Assembly: GCA_910588815.1 (NCBI GenBank)
Contig: CAJUQY010000008.1
Coordinates: 61,726-94,215 of the forward strand
Reading direction: 5' to 3'
Length of the DNA stretch: 32,490 bases
From: an uncultured Lachnospiraceae bacterium
GTDB taxonomy: Bacteria; Bacillota; Clostridia; Lachnospirales; Lachnospiraceae
Below the pieces are notes generated by a model. The model was given only the letters and a program-made list of their open reading frames with translations, did no database searches and was not told where the DNA came from. Positions 14,963 through 21,968 of this stretch are shown here, one piece after another (position 1 is the first letter of the stretch; every line of letters starts with the position of its first letter). Made by a program: the position numbers and the translations under genes.

Positions 14963-16141
14963 ATGAAACAACGATCATTACACGCTGTCCTCCTTCTGGC
15001 AGTGCTCGTCCTGCTGTGGGGTTGCGGGAAGGCGGAGGAAAACGGGGAGGAAGCTGCAGCAGGAGCTTCTTCTGCTCCCGAAAAGACTGCCGCCGGCCAG
15101 GAAACCCAGGAGGCTGTGGAAAAGGCAAACGGGACAAAGGCTCCTATCGGAGAACGGGAGATCACCGACATGGCCGGCAGGAAGGTGGTTGTCCCAAAAC
15201 CCGGTGAAATAGAAAAGGTATTTCCCACGGATCCCACCGCCGGTATTTTTCTTTACACCCTGGTTCCGGACCGGCTTCTGGGATGGAATTATGAGCTCAA
15301 CGATACAGAAAAGAGTATTATCCTGGAGAAATACCACGATCTCCCCAACTTCGGCATGGGGGACGCCGTCAACTATGAGGCCGTGATCGCCGCCGGTCCC
15401 GATCTTGCCCTCGTCGTGGGTGCGCTGAACGATAAGACTGCCGATCAGGCGGATAAGCTGACCGAGAGCCTGGGGACTCCGACTGTCGTGGTGAGCAGCA
15501 GCCTGGAGGATGCCCCCGGCGCTTACCGGTTTATGGGCGAATTGTTCGGCGTGCAGGAGGATGCCGAAGCGCTAAGCGTCTATGCGGAACGCACCTTTGA
15601 GGATATCGCCGCCATGGATGTTCCGGAAGACGAAAAAGTGCGCATGTATTACGGAAACGGCGAGGACGCCATGGAAACTGCCCCTGCCGGCTCGGGCCAC
15701 GCGCAGATCATTGACATGACGGGCGCCGTGAATGTGGCGGATCTGGAGCTCGGCGACGGCTCCAGAGTCCAAATCTCCCTGGAGCAGCTTCTGTCCTGGG
15801 ATCCGGACGTGATCGTCGTCAACGGCGAGCCCAAAGCCAATGTCAGCGGCAGGCAGACGGCGGAAAAGATCCTGAAGGATCCTGATTTCGCCTCCTTAAA
15901 GGCCGTGCAGAACGGACAGGTCTACGGGACGCCCAACGCTCCCTTCAGCTGGGTGGACCGCCCACCGGGACCAAACCGCCTGATCGGCATCCGTTGGCTC
16001 TCCGGCCTGATCTACCCGGACGCCCTGGCCTTTGACGTGGATGAAGAGGTCCGAGAATTTTTCCGCCTGTTCTATCACGTGGAGCTGACGGGAGAACAGC
16101 TAGCGTCGCTCTACGATGGAACCATCGGACAGGAGAATTGA
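14963..16141 (+). CDS. Substrate-binding lipoprotein of the FecCD-type importer
   Basis: A 392-aa lipoprotein of the periplasmic-binding-protein class III fold (BtuF/FecB/MolA group). The signal peptide is MKQRSLHAVLLLAVLVLLWGC with lipobox LLWGC and lipidated Cys21, followed by an Ala/Glu-rich linker. The domain starts at about residue 60 with EREITDMAGRKVVVP. The late block PFSWVDRPPGPNRLIGIRWL is one I associate with binding proteins for small oxyanions or iron in anaerobes. The ATG at 14963 follows AGGAGG. It is divergent from its presumed permease and ATPase genes. Molybdate or tungstate is the favoured ligand from context only. Confidence 0.88.
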   Translation: MKQRSLHAVLLLAVLVLLWGCGKAEENGEEAAAGASSAPEKTAAGQETQEAVEKANGTKAPIGEREITDMAGRKVVVPKPGEIEKVFPTDPTAGIFLYTLVPDRLLGWNYELNDTEKSIILEKYHDLPNFGMGDAVNYEAVIAAGPDLALVVGALNDKTADQADKLTESLGTPTVVVSSSLEDAPGAYRFMGELFGVQEDAEALSVYAERTFEDIAAMDVPEDEKVRMYYGNGEDAMETAPAGSGHAQIIDMTGAVNVADLELGDGSRVQISLEQLLSWDPDVIVVNGEPKANVSGRQTAEKILKDPDFASLKAVQNGQVYGTPNAPFSWVDRPPGPNRLIGIRWLSGLIYPDALAFDVDEEVREFFRLFYHVELTGEQLASLYDGTIGQEN

Positions 16142-16142
16142 A

Positions 16143-16180
16143 TATATAGCGAACGACAAATGAATTTGTCCTCGACTATA
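16143..16180. repeat. Imperfect hairpin after the binding-protein gene
   Basis: GACAAA/TTTGTC (16155-16160, 16165-16170) with loop TGAA is extended outward by CGA/TCG and TATAG/CTATA with small bulges, about 14 bp in all. It begins two bases after the lipoprotein stop. It lacks a U-tract on either strand. It contains TATATAGCGA, which resembles a ModE half-site. Confidence 0.5.
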
Positions 16181-16190
16181 GAAATAAGGT

Positions 16191-16232
16191 ATCCGCCAGG
16201 ACTTCGACTCATTTTCCGAAGATCTGACGGAT
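16191..16232 (+). terminator. Second stem-loop in the convergent gap, possible terminator
   Basis: The arms 16191-16206 (ATCCGCCAGGACTTCG) and 16217-16232 (CGAAGATCTGACGGAT) pair at 13 of 16 positions around a 10-base loop, followed by GCTTTAATG. The U-tract is weak. It lies between the convergent lipoprotein and ModE-type genes and may end one or both transcripts. Confidence 0.45.
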
Positions 16233-16271
16233 GCTTTAATGACCTTTATCATTTCTATTTTGTATAGCTTT

Positions 16272-17168
16272 TCACAAATACTCCCGGAAATACCGCTCAA
16301 ACAGCTCCCTTCCGACTGCCTTAAGCTCCTCTTCCATCTCATGGTACCGCTCCATGAAAAGCCGGCCTTCTTCTGTGATCCGGGAACTTCCTCCGTTTTT
16401 TCCGCCCTTGTTCCGATCCAAAAACAGGAAGCCCATCTCTTTTTCTGCCTGGTTCACCATTTTCCATCCCTTGGAATAGGACATGTTCATGTGGGCGGCC
16501 GCCGCCTGAATGGAGCCGGTCTCATCCACCCACTTTAAAAATTCATAGACCCCCGGCCCCCAAAATTCGTTCTCCTTCCCCAGAATCAGCCGAAACCGGA
16601 ATTTAAGCTTCTTTAAATCTCTCTGCTCCTTTATATACTCCTCCGCCCGTTTCAGGCCGTTTTCTTCCAGAAGGGAAATCACGCAGCCCGCGTCCTTCAC
16701 GGAAAGCCTCTCTGCCTTTTCGCTTCCTTCGATCGGAAGACAGAGCCTGGGCCAGCCTTCCTCCCCCTCATACACGGGCAAGACAGCGTTCTCACGGGAC
16801 AGCAGTTCTAAAAGAAGAGACTGAGAAAAGGCCGGGTACTCTGCCAGAAGTACCAGAACCCGATCCATATGCTTTCCCGCTTCCAATAGACCGGCCCGAA
16901 GAGCCGCCTTCCTGTCGTGTTCCCTATAGCTTTTGTCCTCTATACAGATCACCTGATTATGAACCAGGTGGTTTTTAAGCGTCTCCGACTCATATCCTGT
17001 GAACACCAGAATGGGGGAGACAGCCGCCTTTCTGAGAGCAGCAATCTCCCGCTTGATCACCGTAATACCGTCCAGGACATGCATGGGAAGGAAGACGGGG
17101 GCTTCCCCCCTGTCCCGGAGTGCCTGTTCATAGTTGGAAGAAGCCAGAATCAGTGCGCCTGTTTTCAT
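16272..17168 (-). CDS. ModE-type winged-helix protein fused to a degenerate NTP transferase domain
   Basis: A 298-aa two-domain protein. Residues 1 to about 190 have the layout of a MobA-like nucleotidyltransferase (MKTGALILASSN, then AALRKAAVSPILVFTGYES and MDRVLVLLAEYPAFS). The usual LAAGxSxRMG glycine loop, the lysine-proline pair and the LPGDxP metal motif are all altered, so catalysis is doubtful. Residues about 200-290 match the ModE DNA-binding domain: FWGPGVYEFLKWVDETGSIQ, then AAAAHMNMSYSKGWKMVNQ and the GGKNGGSSRITEEG wing. E. coli ModE is a molybdate-sensing repressor with C-terminal TOBE domains; here the sensing part is different. It overlaps xdhC by ATGA. It probably controls molybdenum genes, including the neighbouring importer. 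Confidence 0.82.
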   Translation of the reverse strand: MKTGALILASSNYEQALRDRGEAPVFLPMHVLDGITVIKREIAALRKAAVSPILVFTGYESETLKNHLVHNQVICIEDKSYREHDRKAALRAGLLEAGKHMDRVLVLLAEYPAFSQSLLLELLSRENAVLPVYEGEEGWPRLCLPIEGSEKAERLSVKDAGCVISLLEENGLKRAEEYIKEQRDLKKLKFRFRLILGKENEFWGPGVYEFLKWVDETGSIQAAAAHMNMSYSKGWKMVNQAEKEMGFLFLDRNKGGKNGGSSRITEEGRLFMERYHEMEEELKAVGRELFERYFREYL

Positions 17169-18184
17169 AAGCCGGCTCCTGACTCCGCCCGGTGTCTGAT
17201 CAGTTCGCCCGCAATGCTGACGGCGATCTCCGCCGGAGTCTCCGCCCCGATGGCAAGGCCGATGGGGGAATGGACTCGATCATAGGCATCCTTCGGATAA
17301 CCGATTTCTGTGAGCCGCTCTTTTGTCGCCTCGATTTTCTTCCGGCTTCCGATGCACCCGATGTAAGAGAGCGGAAGCTTTAACACCTGGGCCAGGACTT
17401 CGAAATCCGCCTGATGGCCCCTTGTCATGATGACCACATAATCCTTTTTCGTCAGGGTGACCGACTCTCCGATCTTCTTAAAATCTCCGAGGAAGATCTC
17501 GGACGCCCCTCCTCCAAAGAGCTCCGGACGTGCAAAGTCCGGTCTGTCTTCAAATACCGCCACGGAAAAGCCGATATGCGCGAGTACCGGAACCAATTCC
17601 TGGGACACATGGCCGCCGCCGAACACATAGACGCGGCCTGCCCGCCCCACCGGCTCTGCATAAAAAGAAGGCTCTCCCACCCGATAGACAGCTTCCGCCT
17701 TCAGCAGCCCGGAGACCTCCTCACCTGAAATCCCGTCACCAAAAAGAATCCTGTCACCGCCGACAAACACCATGGCCGTCACCTTATCCTGCTCAAATCG
17801 GCGCACCAGCCAGGAATCCTCATTTTTGAGACAGGCTTCCCGCAGGCGGTAAAATAAGGGAAGCTCTGTTTCTCCCTCCAGGTACTGGAAATACACCTTC
17901 ACGTCCCCGCCGCAGACCATTCCCAGGCTGGCGACGTCGTCTTTTTTCAGGCTGTAGCCCATGGTTCCGGAGGTCTTTTCTTTCAAAAGCTTCTCGGCCT
18001 GCTTTTGGGCCGCATATTCCACTGCCCCGCCGCCGATGGTTCCCTCCGAATGTCCGTCCGCAAAGACCAGCATCCTGGCTCCCGCCCCCCTCGGCGTGGA
18101 GCCGGAGCTGGCTAAAATGCTGACCCAAACCAATGCCTCCTCCCCTTCCAGAGCCTGAATGATAGATTCCGTCCACTGTCTCAT
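17165..18184 (-). CDS. xdhC: XdhC family molybdenum hydroxylase maturation protein
   Basis: A 339-aa XdhC/CoxI family protein. The N-terminal domain contains ASSGSTPRGAGARMLV, GTIGGGAVE and LGMVCGGDV with conserved Cys91. The C-terminal Rossmann domain starts RVYVFGGGHVSQELVPVLAHIGF (about 184-206) and ends with the family block YIGCIGSRKK...SPIGLAIGAETPAEIAVSIAGELI. XdhC proteins bind molybdenum cofactor and assist its sulfuration and insertion into xanthine dehydrogenase-type enzymes. The ATG follows AGGGGGA. It is coupled to the ModE-type gene. No molybdenum hydroxylase structural gene is in the window. No convincing promoter lies in the 60-base gap upstream, so it may be read from the preceding genes. 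Confidence 0.92.
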   Translation of the reverse strand: MRQWTESIIQALEGEEALVWVSILASSGSTPRGAGARMLVFADGHSEGTIGGGAVEYAAQKQAEKLLKEKTSGTMGYSLKKDDVASLGMVCGGDVKVYFQYLEGETELPLFYRLREACLKNEDSWLVRRFEQDKVTAMVFVGGDRILFGDGISGEEVSGLLKAEAVYRVGEPSFYAEPVGRAGRVYVFGGGHVSQELVPVLAHIGFSVAVFEDRPDFARPELFGGGASEIFLGDFKKIGESVTLTKKDYVVIMTRGHQADFEVLAQVLKLPLSYIGCIGSRKKIEATKERLTEIGYPKDAYDRVHSPIGLAIGAETPAEIAVSIAGELIRHRAESGAGL

Positions 18185-18244
18185 AAAATCCCCCTACAAC
18201 TGTTTAAAATAGTCCTTTTCCATGGTCTTACCCGGCCGTATTAT

Positions 18245-18589
18245 TTATAGTCCATCGAACTCCCTCAGACGCTTGAGAGCGGCCGGGTTGTTTGCCGTAA
18301 TCATTTTGACCGTCTGACAATTTTCCAGTTCCCGGCAGTCCCCGCAGGTCGTCACCCCCTTTTTCAAGGCGCACTGGCGGATACTGCAGAGACTGTCACA
18401 GTATACCGTCTTCATCCCGTCAGCACGGCACCCCTCACAGTTGATATGTTCGGGTAGAATGGGGGCCTGATTTAACTCGGCCCACAGTTTGGCCGTCTTC
18501 TCGCGCAGCGCCTGGTCGTCATTGACTGTCGCAAGATATGCGTCGCACTGTTCACAGTCCAGCCCGCAGTATGCAATTCTGTCCTTCAT
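18245..18589 (-). CDS. DUF3795 Cys-rich protein
   Basis: A 114-aa protein of the DUF3795 type, recognised by MKDRIAYCGLDCEQCDAYLA at the N-terminus and a series of cysteines (INCEGCRADG, VYCDSLCSIRQCALKKG, TTCGDCRELENCQTV). The pairs probably bind zinc or an iron-sulfur cluster. The function of the family is unknown. The ATG follows AGGAAGGA. It belongs to the accessory block and precedes xdhC by 60 bases with no terminator seen between them. Confidence 0.85.
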   Translation of the reverse strand: MKDRIAYCGLDCEQCDAYLATVNDDQALREKTAKLWAELNQAPILPEHINCEGCRADGMKTVYCDSLCSIRQCALKKGVTTCGDCRELENCQTVKMITANNPAALKRLREFDGL

Positions 18590-18625
18590 GGTTATGTCCT
18601 TCCTGAAACATTATCCTGTTTGCGT

Positions 18626-19036
18626 TCATCTGTTTGGCTTTCTTTTGATTCTCAGCAGTCTGATAAAATCATCAAACAAAGTGGTATCTGTCGGCTCAAA
18701 CATGAGCCATTTCCCGTCATGATATGTTTGTGTCTCATCGTAAATCCTCTGAGCCTCTTTTGAATAATGCGCTCTGTCTGCCTCAAATTTCAGCCTTTCG
18801 TCTTTTCCCAGGATAACCATAAATCCCACGCAGCTCTCTCTTGCATACAACGCACACAACGTCTTGCCGCCCCGGCGATATTTATATTCATATTTCCATG
18901 CTTTACCGCCTTTATTCCATAGACGGTCCATATCATATTTTTCCTCAATCAAAGCATTTAATTTGTTCCATACATCATATAGTGATTCTCCTACTAACCT
19001 TGTCATCTCTTCTGCACCGGGTATGATATCAAGCAT
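18626..19036 (-). CDS. DUF3788 family protein
   Basis: A 136-aa soluble protein that resembles DUF3788 members, with the N-terminal block WNKLNALIEEKYDMDRLWNKGGKAWKYEYKYRRGGKTLCALY split over the first half and KWLMFEPTDTTLFDDFIRLL near the end. The family is thought to be a small alpha/beta fold related to YdhG/SCP2-like proteins, with no known activity. The ATG follows AGGAGG with 5-base spacing. It lies 9 bases after the HTH gene and so is in the same operon. Confidence 0.75.
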   Translation of the reverse strand: MLDIIPGAEEMTRLVGESLYDVWNKLNALIEEKYDMDRLWNKGGKAWKYEYKYRRGGKTLCALYARESCVGFMVILGKDERLKFEADRAHYSKEAQRIYDETQTYHDGKWLMFEPTDTTLFDDFIRLLRIKRKPNR

Positions 19037-19045
19037 AACAACCTC

Positions 19046-19558
19046 CTAATATTCTTTTTTCCGTGTCAGGAAAATCGCAGCGATGGCCCCGATAAAGATC
19101 ACCGGCGCCAATCGTACAAACAGCCATTCAAATGCATGAAAAGCTGCTCCGGCAACGGCCGTTTCAGGGTCGTGATAATCCCAGCCTAAATAAGGGCTAT
19201 TTAATACGATCAGGGCCGTAGAAATGATGACGATAAACGTACACAAGGAGATAAGCAGCCAATGAAGTATTTTTCTTTTCATGGCCTTCCTTCGCGCAAG
19301 CTGCAAATTGATAATCTCCAGTTTTTGAGAAATCGCCTTCAAGTCATCGACGGCCGGCCAGTCAACCGTTTTACCGAGCAAAGTGCTTACGGATGTCTCA
19401 AGCGCTTCTGATATGGAGATCAACATATCTGAATCAGGGACGGACAATCCTCGCTCCCACTTGGAGACGGTTTGCCGCACCACGTTCAGCTTGACCGCAA
19501 GCTCTTCCTGCGAAAGTCCTTTTGATTTTCTGATTGCTTTTATGTTTTCGTTTAACAT
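19046..19558 (-). CDS. XRE-family regulator with C-terminal membrane segments
   Basis: A 170-aa protein. Residues 1-65 are an XRE/HTH_3 domain (MLNENIKAIRKSKGLSQEEL, then VVRQTVSKWERGLSVPDSDMLI). A short helical linker follows, then two hydrophobic segments (HWLLISLCTFIVIISTALIVL and LFVRLAPVIFIGAIAAIFL), so it is probably anchored in the cytoplasmic membrane. The ATG at 19558 follows AAAGGAAGG; the frame runs upstream to 19639 but that part covers the leader. It is divergent from the MFS exporter gene and may sense a membrane or drug signal, regulating itself and perhaps the exporter. Confidence 0.85.
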   Translation of the reverse strand: MLNENIKAIRKSKGLSQEELAVKLNVVRQTVSKWERGLSVPDSDMLISISEALETSVSTLLGKTVDWPAVDDLKAISQKLEIINLQLARRKAMKRKILHWLLISLCTFIVIISTALIVLNSPYLGWDYHDPETAVAGAAFHAFEWLFVRLAPVIFIGAIAAIFLTRKKEY

Positions 19559-19611
19559 CAGGGATACCTTCCTTTCTCTCAGTCGCTGCCACCATGATAC
19601 AAGAAACTGCC

Positions 19612-19628
19612 CGTTGCTGCAAGCAACG
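19612..19628. promoter_or_regulatory. Palindrome in the leader of the XRE gene
   Basis: CGTTGCT and AGCAACG form a perfect 7-bp inverted repeat with a GCA centre. It lies about 60 bases after the predicted start of the XRE transcript. A second pair CCGGA/TCCGG is at 19641-19658. Either could be an operator for the XRE protein or an RNA hairpin. Confidence 0.45.
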
Positions 19629-19693
19629 CATAGTAACATTCCGGATCATACGCTCCGGCACATAGATATCCCCGCCAGGAATCCACAGAAAAC

Positions 19694-19723
19694 ATTATAT
19701 CATAAAACTTGCAGGAATCGTAA
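19694..19723 (-). promoter_or_regulatory. Promoter of the XRE-DUF3788-DUF3795 operon
   Basis: On the minus strand TATAAT (19699-19694) has a TGA extended -10 and a weak TTACGA -35 (19723-19718) at 18 bases. It is back-to-back with the MFS promoter, the two -35 boxes being 27 bases apart. The transcript may continue into xdhC. Confidence 0.6.
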
Positions 19724-19750
19724 AAAGATTAAAATGCTTTCAGAAAATAT

Positions 19751-19779
19751 TTGCCCCTGTGGAAGGAATTGTTTATAAT
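19751..19779 (+). promoter_or_regulatory. Promoter of the MFS leader and exporter
   Basis: TTGCCC (19751-19756), a 17-base spacer and TATAAT (19774-19779). Transcription should start near 19786, giving a leader RNA of about 150 bases that contains a small ORF and several hairpins before the exporter gene. Confidence 0.7.
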
Positions 19780-19812
19780 AGGGAAAAACGTAAACGCGCG
19801 AAAGGAGAAAAC

Positions 19813-19851
19813 ATGATACTTTGCATTGCAAAAGCTCCATGCAGAGTCTGA
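19813..19851 (+). CDS. 12-aa leader peptide MILCIAKAPCRV
   Basis: A short ORF with its own AAAGGAG ribosome site (19801-19807, 5-base spacing) encodes MILCIAKAPCRV and stops at TGA 19849-19851. Its 3' half lies in the left arm of a stem CTCCATGCAG/CTGCATGGAG (19835-19844, 19857-19866). Such an arrangement is typical of leader peptides at which antibiotic-stalled ribosomes switch RNA structure to induce a resistance gene. The inducing compound cannot be read from the sequence. Confidence 0.7.
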   Translation: MILCIAKAPCRV

Positions 19852-19936
19852 GGAGACTGCATGGAGGAATCGCTTCTGCTGATATCCTCAGTCTTTGCTT
19901 CTCGTTTCAGAAATAAGTAAAACAGAAGGAGCAAAG
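19835..19936 (+). promoter_or_regulatory. Translational attenuator of the MFS exporter
   Basis: Three pairings can form. (a) CTCCATGCAG with CTGCATGGAG, overlapping the leader ORF. (b) CTGAGGA (19848-19854) with TCCTCAG (19885-19891), incompatible with the inner part of (a). (c) CTTTGCTTCT (19893-19902) with AGAAGGAGCAAAG (19924-19936), leaving only GGA bulged, which buries the exporter's Shine-Dalgarno. No U-tract follows any stem, so the control is more likely on translation than on termination. Confidence 0.65.
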
Positions 19937-19938
19937 AA

Positions 19939-21231
19939 ATGAAAGTTATGAAAAAAAGTGAATTATTGGAGTTAAAAGATTTTCTGATTCTTTGGAGCAC
20001 CCAAAGTATGTCTCAGCTTGGCAGCAGCATGACGGGATTTGCGCTTACCCTCTGGCTGTATGAAAGGACCGGTTCCTCGCTGAGCACGGCGGCGCTTGCC
20101 ATATGTTCCTATGCGCCGTATGTACTGATGAGCGTATTTGCCGGAGCGCTGACAGACTGCCTTGACAAAAAGAAGACCATGCTCGGCTGCGATGTATTTG
20201 CCGCAGTCTGTACCGTGATTGTATTTGTATTATTTCAGACCAACCGCCTGAGAGTATGGCATCTATATGTTCTGAATGGGATTTCCGGATTGATGAATAC
20301 GGTTCAGCAGCCCGCCTCTGAGGTGGCCATGACGCTTATCATGCCGGAACAGTATTATCAGAAGACCAGCGGACTTCGCTCGCTGTCAAACAGCTTAATC
20401 TCCGTCCTGAATCCTTTGATCGCCACGTCCCTGTATGCATTTGCAGGACTAAACGGCGTCATAGCGGTTGATCTTGGAAGCTTTCTGGTTGCCTTTGCGG
20501 CATTGCTGTTTTTTATCCGGATCCCGGAAAGCAAACGTGATAAGAGGGAAGGCGTGTTTGTCCTTGCCAGAGAAGGGCTTATGTTTTTGAGGGAGCATCC
20601 GCTCATTATGGACCTGATTTTATTTATGTCCGGCGTGAATCTGGTGGCCTCCGCCTTTGACGCGGCGCTTCCCGGCTATGTGCTCCCCAATCCGAAGGGC
20701 GGCTCCTCTGTCCTGGGAATCGTCACCTCCTGTTCCGGTATCGCCATGATCGTCGGCAGTTTGGTTGTCTCCTTCCTGCCCAAACCGAAAAACCGGGTGA
20801 GGGTCATTTACCTGACCATGCTCTTTTCACTGGGAACCGAAAATTTTTTGCTGGCATTTTCCAGAGAACCGGCGGTATGGTGCGTTGGACAGCTGATCGG
20901 GTGGATTCTTGTGCCGGTCATGAACGCAAATATGGACGTGATTCTCCGGACCTCCATCCCTGTAGAGCTGCAGGGGCGCGTCTACGCCTGCCGCAATACG
21001 CTTCAATTTTTTACGATTCCCATCGGGCTGTTTTTCGGCGGTTTTATGGTAGATCATGTATGTGAACCATTTATGAGGACATACGGTGATTGGCCGATCC
21101 TACGAACCCTCTTCGGCGCAGGCAAGGGATCCGGCGCCGCACTTATGATGTTGATCCTCGGAGTGAGCGGAAGCTCCGTCTGTATCCTCACAGGGAAAAG
21201 ATTAAAAAAGTATCAATATATCGAAAAATAG
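19939..21231 (+). CDS. MFS efflux transporter (DHA3/Mef-like)
   Basis: A 430-aa integral membrane protein with about twelve hydrophobic segments. The N-terminus FLILWSTQSMSQLGSSMTGFALTLWLYERTG and the loop 2-3 motif GALTDCLDKKKTMLGCD are typical of the DHA3 drug-export branch that includes macrolide exporters of the Mef type. QPASEVAMTLIMPEQYYQKTSGL in the middle is also characteristic. It probably exports a drug or toxic metabolite by proton antiport; the substrate is unknown. The ATG at 19939 follows AAGGAG, which is hidden in the leader hairpin. It is divergent from the XRE regulator and ends with a strong terminator. Confidence 0.88.
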   Translation: MKVMKKSELLELKDFLILWSTQSMSQLGSSMTGFALTLWLYERTGSSLSTAALAICSYAPYVLMSVFAGALTDCLDKKKTMLGCDVFAAVCTVIVFVLFQTNRLRVWHLYVLNGISGLMNTVQQPASEVAMTLIMPEQYYQKTSGLRSLSNSLISVLNPLIATSLYAFAGLNGVIAVDLGSFLVAFAALLFFIRIPESKRDKREGVFVLAREGLMFLREHPLIMDLILFMSGVNLVASAFDAALPGYVLPNPKGGSSVLGIVTSCSGIAMIVGSLVVSFLPKPKNRVRVIYLTMLFSLGTENFLLAFSREPAVWCVGQLIGWILVPVMNANMDVILRTSIPVELQGRVYACRNTLQFFTIPIGLFFGGFMVDHVCEPFMRTYGDWPILRTLFGAGKGSGAALMMLILGVSGSSVCILTGKRLKKYQYIEK

Positions 21232-21239
21232 ATGAATAA

Positions 21240-21263
21240 GGGGGCGGTTTTTCCGCCCCCTTT
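21240..21263 (+). terminator. Rho-independent terminator of the MFS gene
   Basis: A perfect 8-bp stem GGGGGCGG/CCGCCCCC with a TTTTT loop, followed by TTT. It starts 8 bases after the stop codon. The U-tract is short but the stem is very stable. Confidence 0.85.
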
Positions 21264-21271
21264 CCGACACC

Positions 21272-21296
21272 AATTCTATGACCTGTTCATAGAATT
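21272..21296. repeat. 9-bp inverted repeat after the MFS terminator
   Basis: AATTCTATG and CATAGAATT are separated by ACCTGTT. It lies in the 141-base gap between the convergent MFS and SF0329-like genes. It has no U-tract. Its role is unknown; nothing else was seen in the rest of this gap. Confidence 0.5.
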
Positions 21297-21372
21297 CCTC
21301 ATAATAAGGGAGCACTTGTTTGATTTTGCTGTCCTAGTCACCTGAATGGAATGCAGATTTATACTCACCTTT

Positions 21373-21897
21373 TCACGGCTCGTCGCCTCCCACTGAGACT
21401 CCCGAAGCCGTCAGCCCTTCCGCCTGCGCACGGATCGCAAAAAACTCCTGGAAGGTTTCCGGTTCATTCTCGATTGTTTTTTTCATCAGAAGCAATCTGC
21501 GCTTTCCGATTCTTCTGTCCAGTATCGCAAATATTCTCACAAGCATATCCTCACTGAGCAGGCTTTTGTCAATGCTTTGATTGTCAAACTCCTCAAACGC
21601 CCCGTAAAAGCATCTCTGGTCAAAAACCCCCAGTTTCAGGGCCACGTCATCCATGTACGCATTTTCCTCGCTCATGCGCTTATTCCACTTTTCGTCCCGG
21701 GGAAAGAATTCCGCCTTCGTCCAGTTATTCCAGTAACAGCCTTTAATTATCTCTTTTCCGTCATATCTGATTGCTGCACGTCCTTCGTGGTCAGGGCTTT
21801 TGCTGTATGAGGTTGCATAATATTGTATATGTCCCCGCAGACTCTGCGCCAGATATTCTGTCTCCAGTTTTTTTCTGATTCCGCTCCAGGTCGCCAT
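21373..21897 (-). CDS. SF0329-like family protein
   Basis: A 174-aa protein of a widespread uncharacterised family (named after Shigella SF0329, from memory). The start MATWSGIRKKLETEYLAQSLRGHIQYYATSYSK is typical, followed by RAAIRYDGKEIIKGCYWN and a central segment VALKLGVFDQRCFYGAFEEFDNQSIDKSL. It is predicted soluble, with no recognised active site. The ATG at 21897 follows AGGAGA; the upstream in-frame GTG at 21942 has no good site. It is probably accessory. Confidence 0.75.
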   Translation of the reverse strand: MATWSGIRKKLETEYLAQSLRGHIQYYATSYSKSPDHEGRAAIRYDGKEIIKGCYWNNWTKAEFFPRDEKWNKRMSEENAYMDDVALKLGVFDQRCFYGAFEEFDNQSIDKSLLSEDMLVRIFAILDRRIGKRRLLLMKKTIENEPETFQEFFAIRAQAEGLTASGVSVGGDEP

Positions 21898-21968
21898 CTG
21901 TCTGTTCTCCTGTATCAATTTCCGATCGCCCCTCTGTTTCACTCCCCGGAAAACAGGAAACCGCCGCG

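Noticed and set aside
16142..16182. Full ModE operator
   Set aside because: TATATAGCGA and TCGACTATAG resemble half-sites, but their orientation is opposite to the known palindrome and the spacing is wrong. Kept only as a hairpin.
16100..16342. 80-codon minus-strand frame over the convergent gap
   Set aside because: It spans two hairpins and the ends of two real genes, and lacks a ribosome site.
19835..19902. Rho-independent terminator (transcription attenuator) before the MFS gene
   Set aside because: None of the stems is followed by a U-tract, whereas one clearly covers the Shine-Dalgarno, so translational control fits better.
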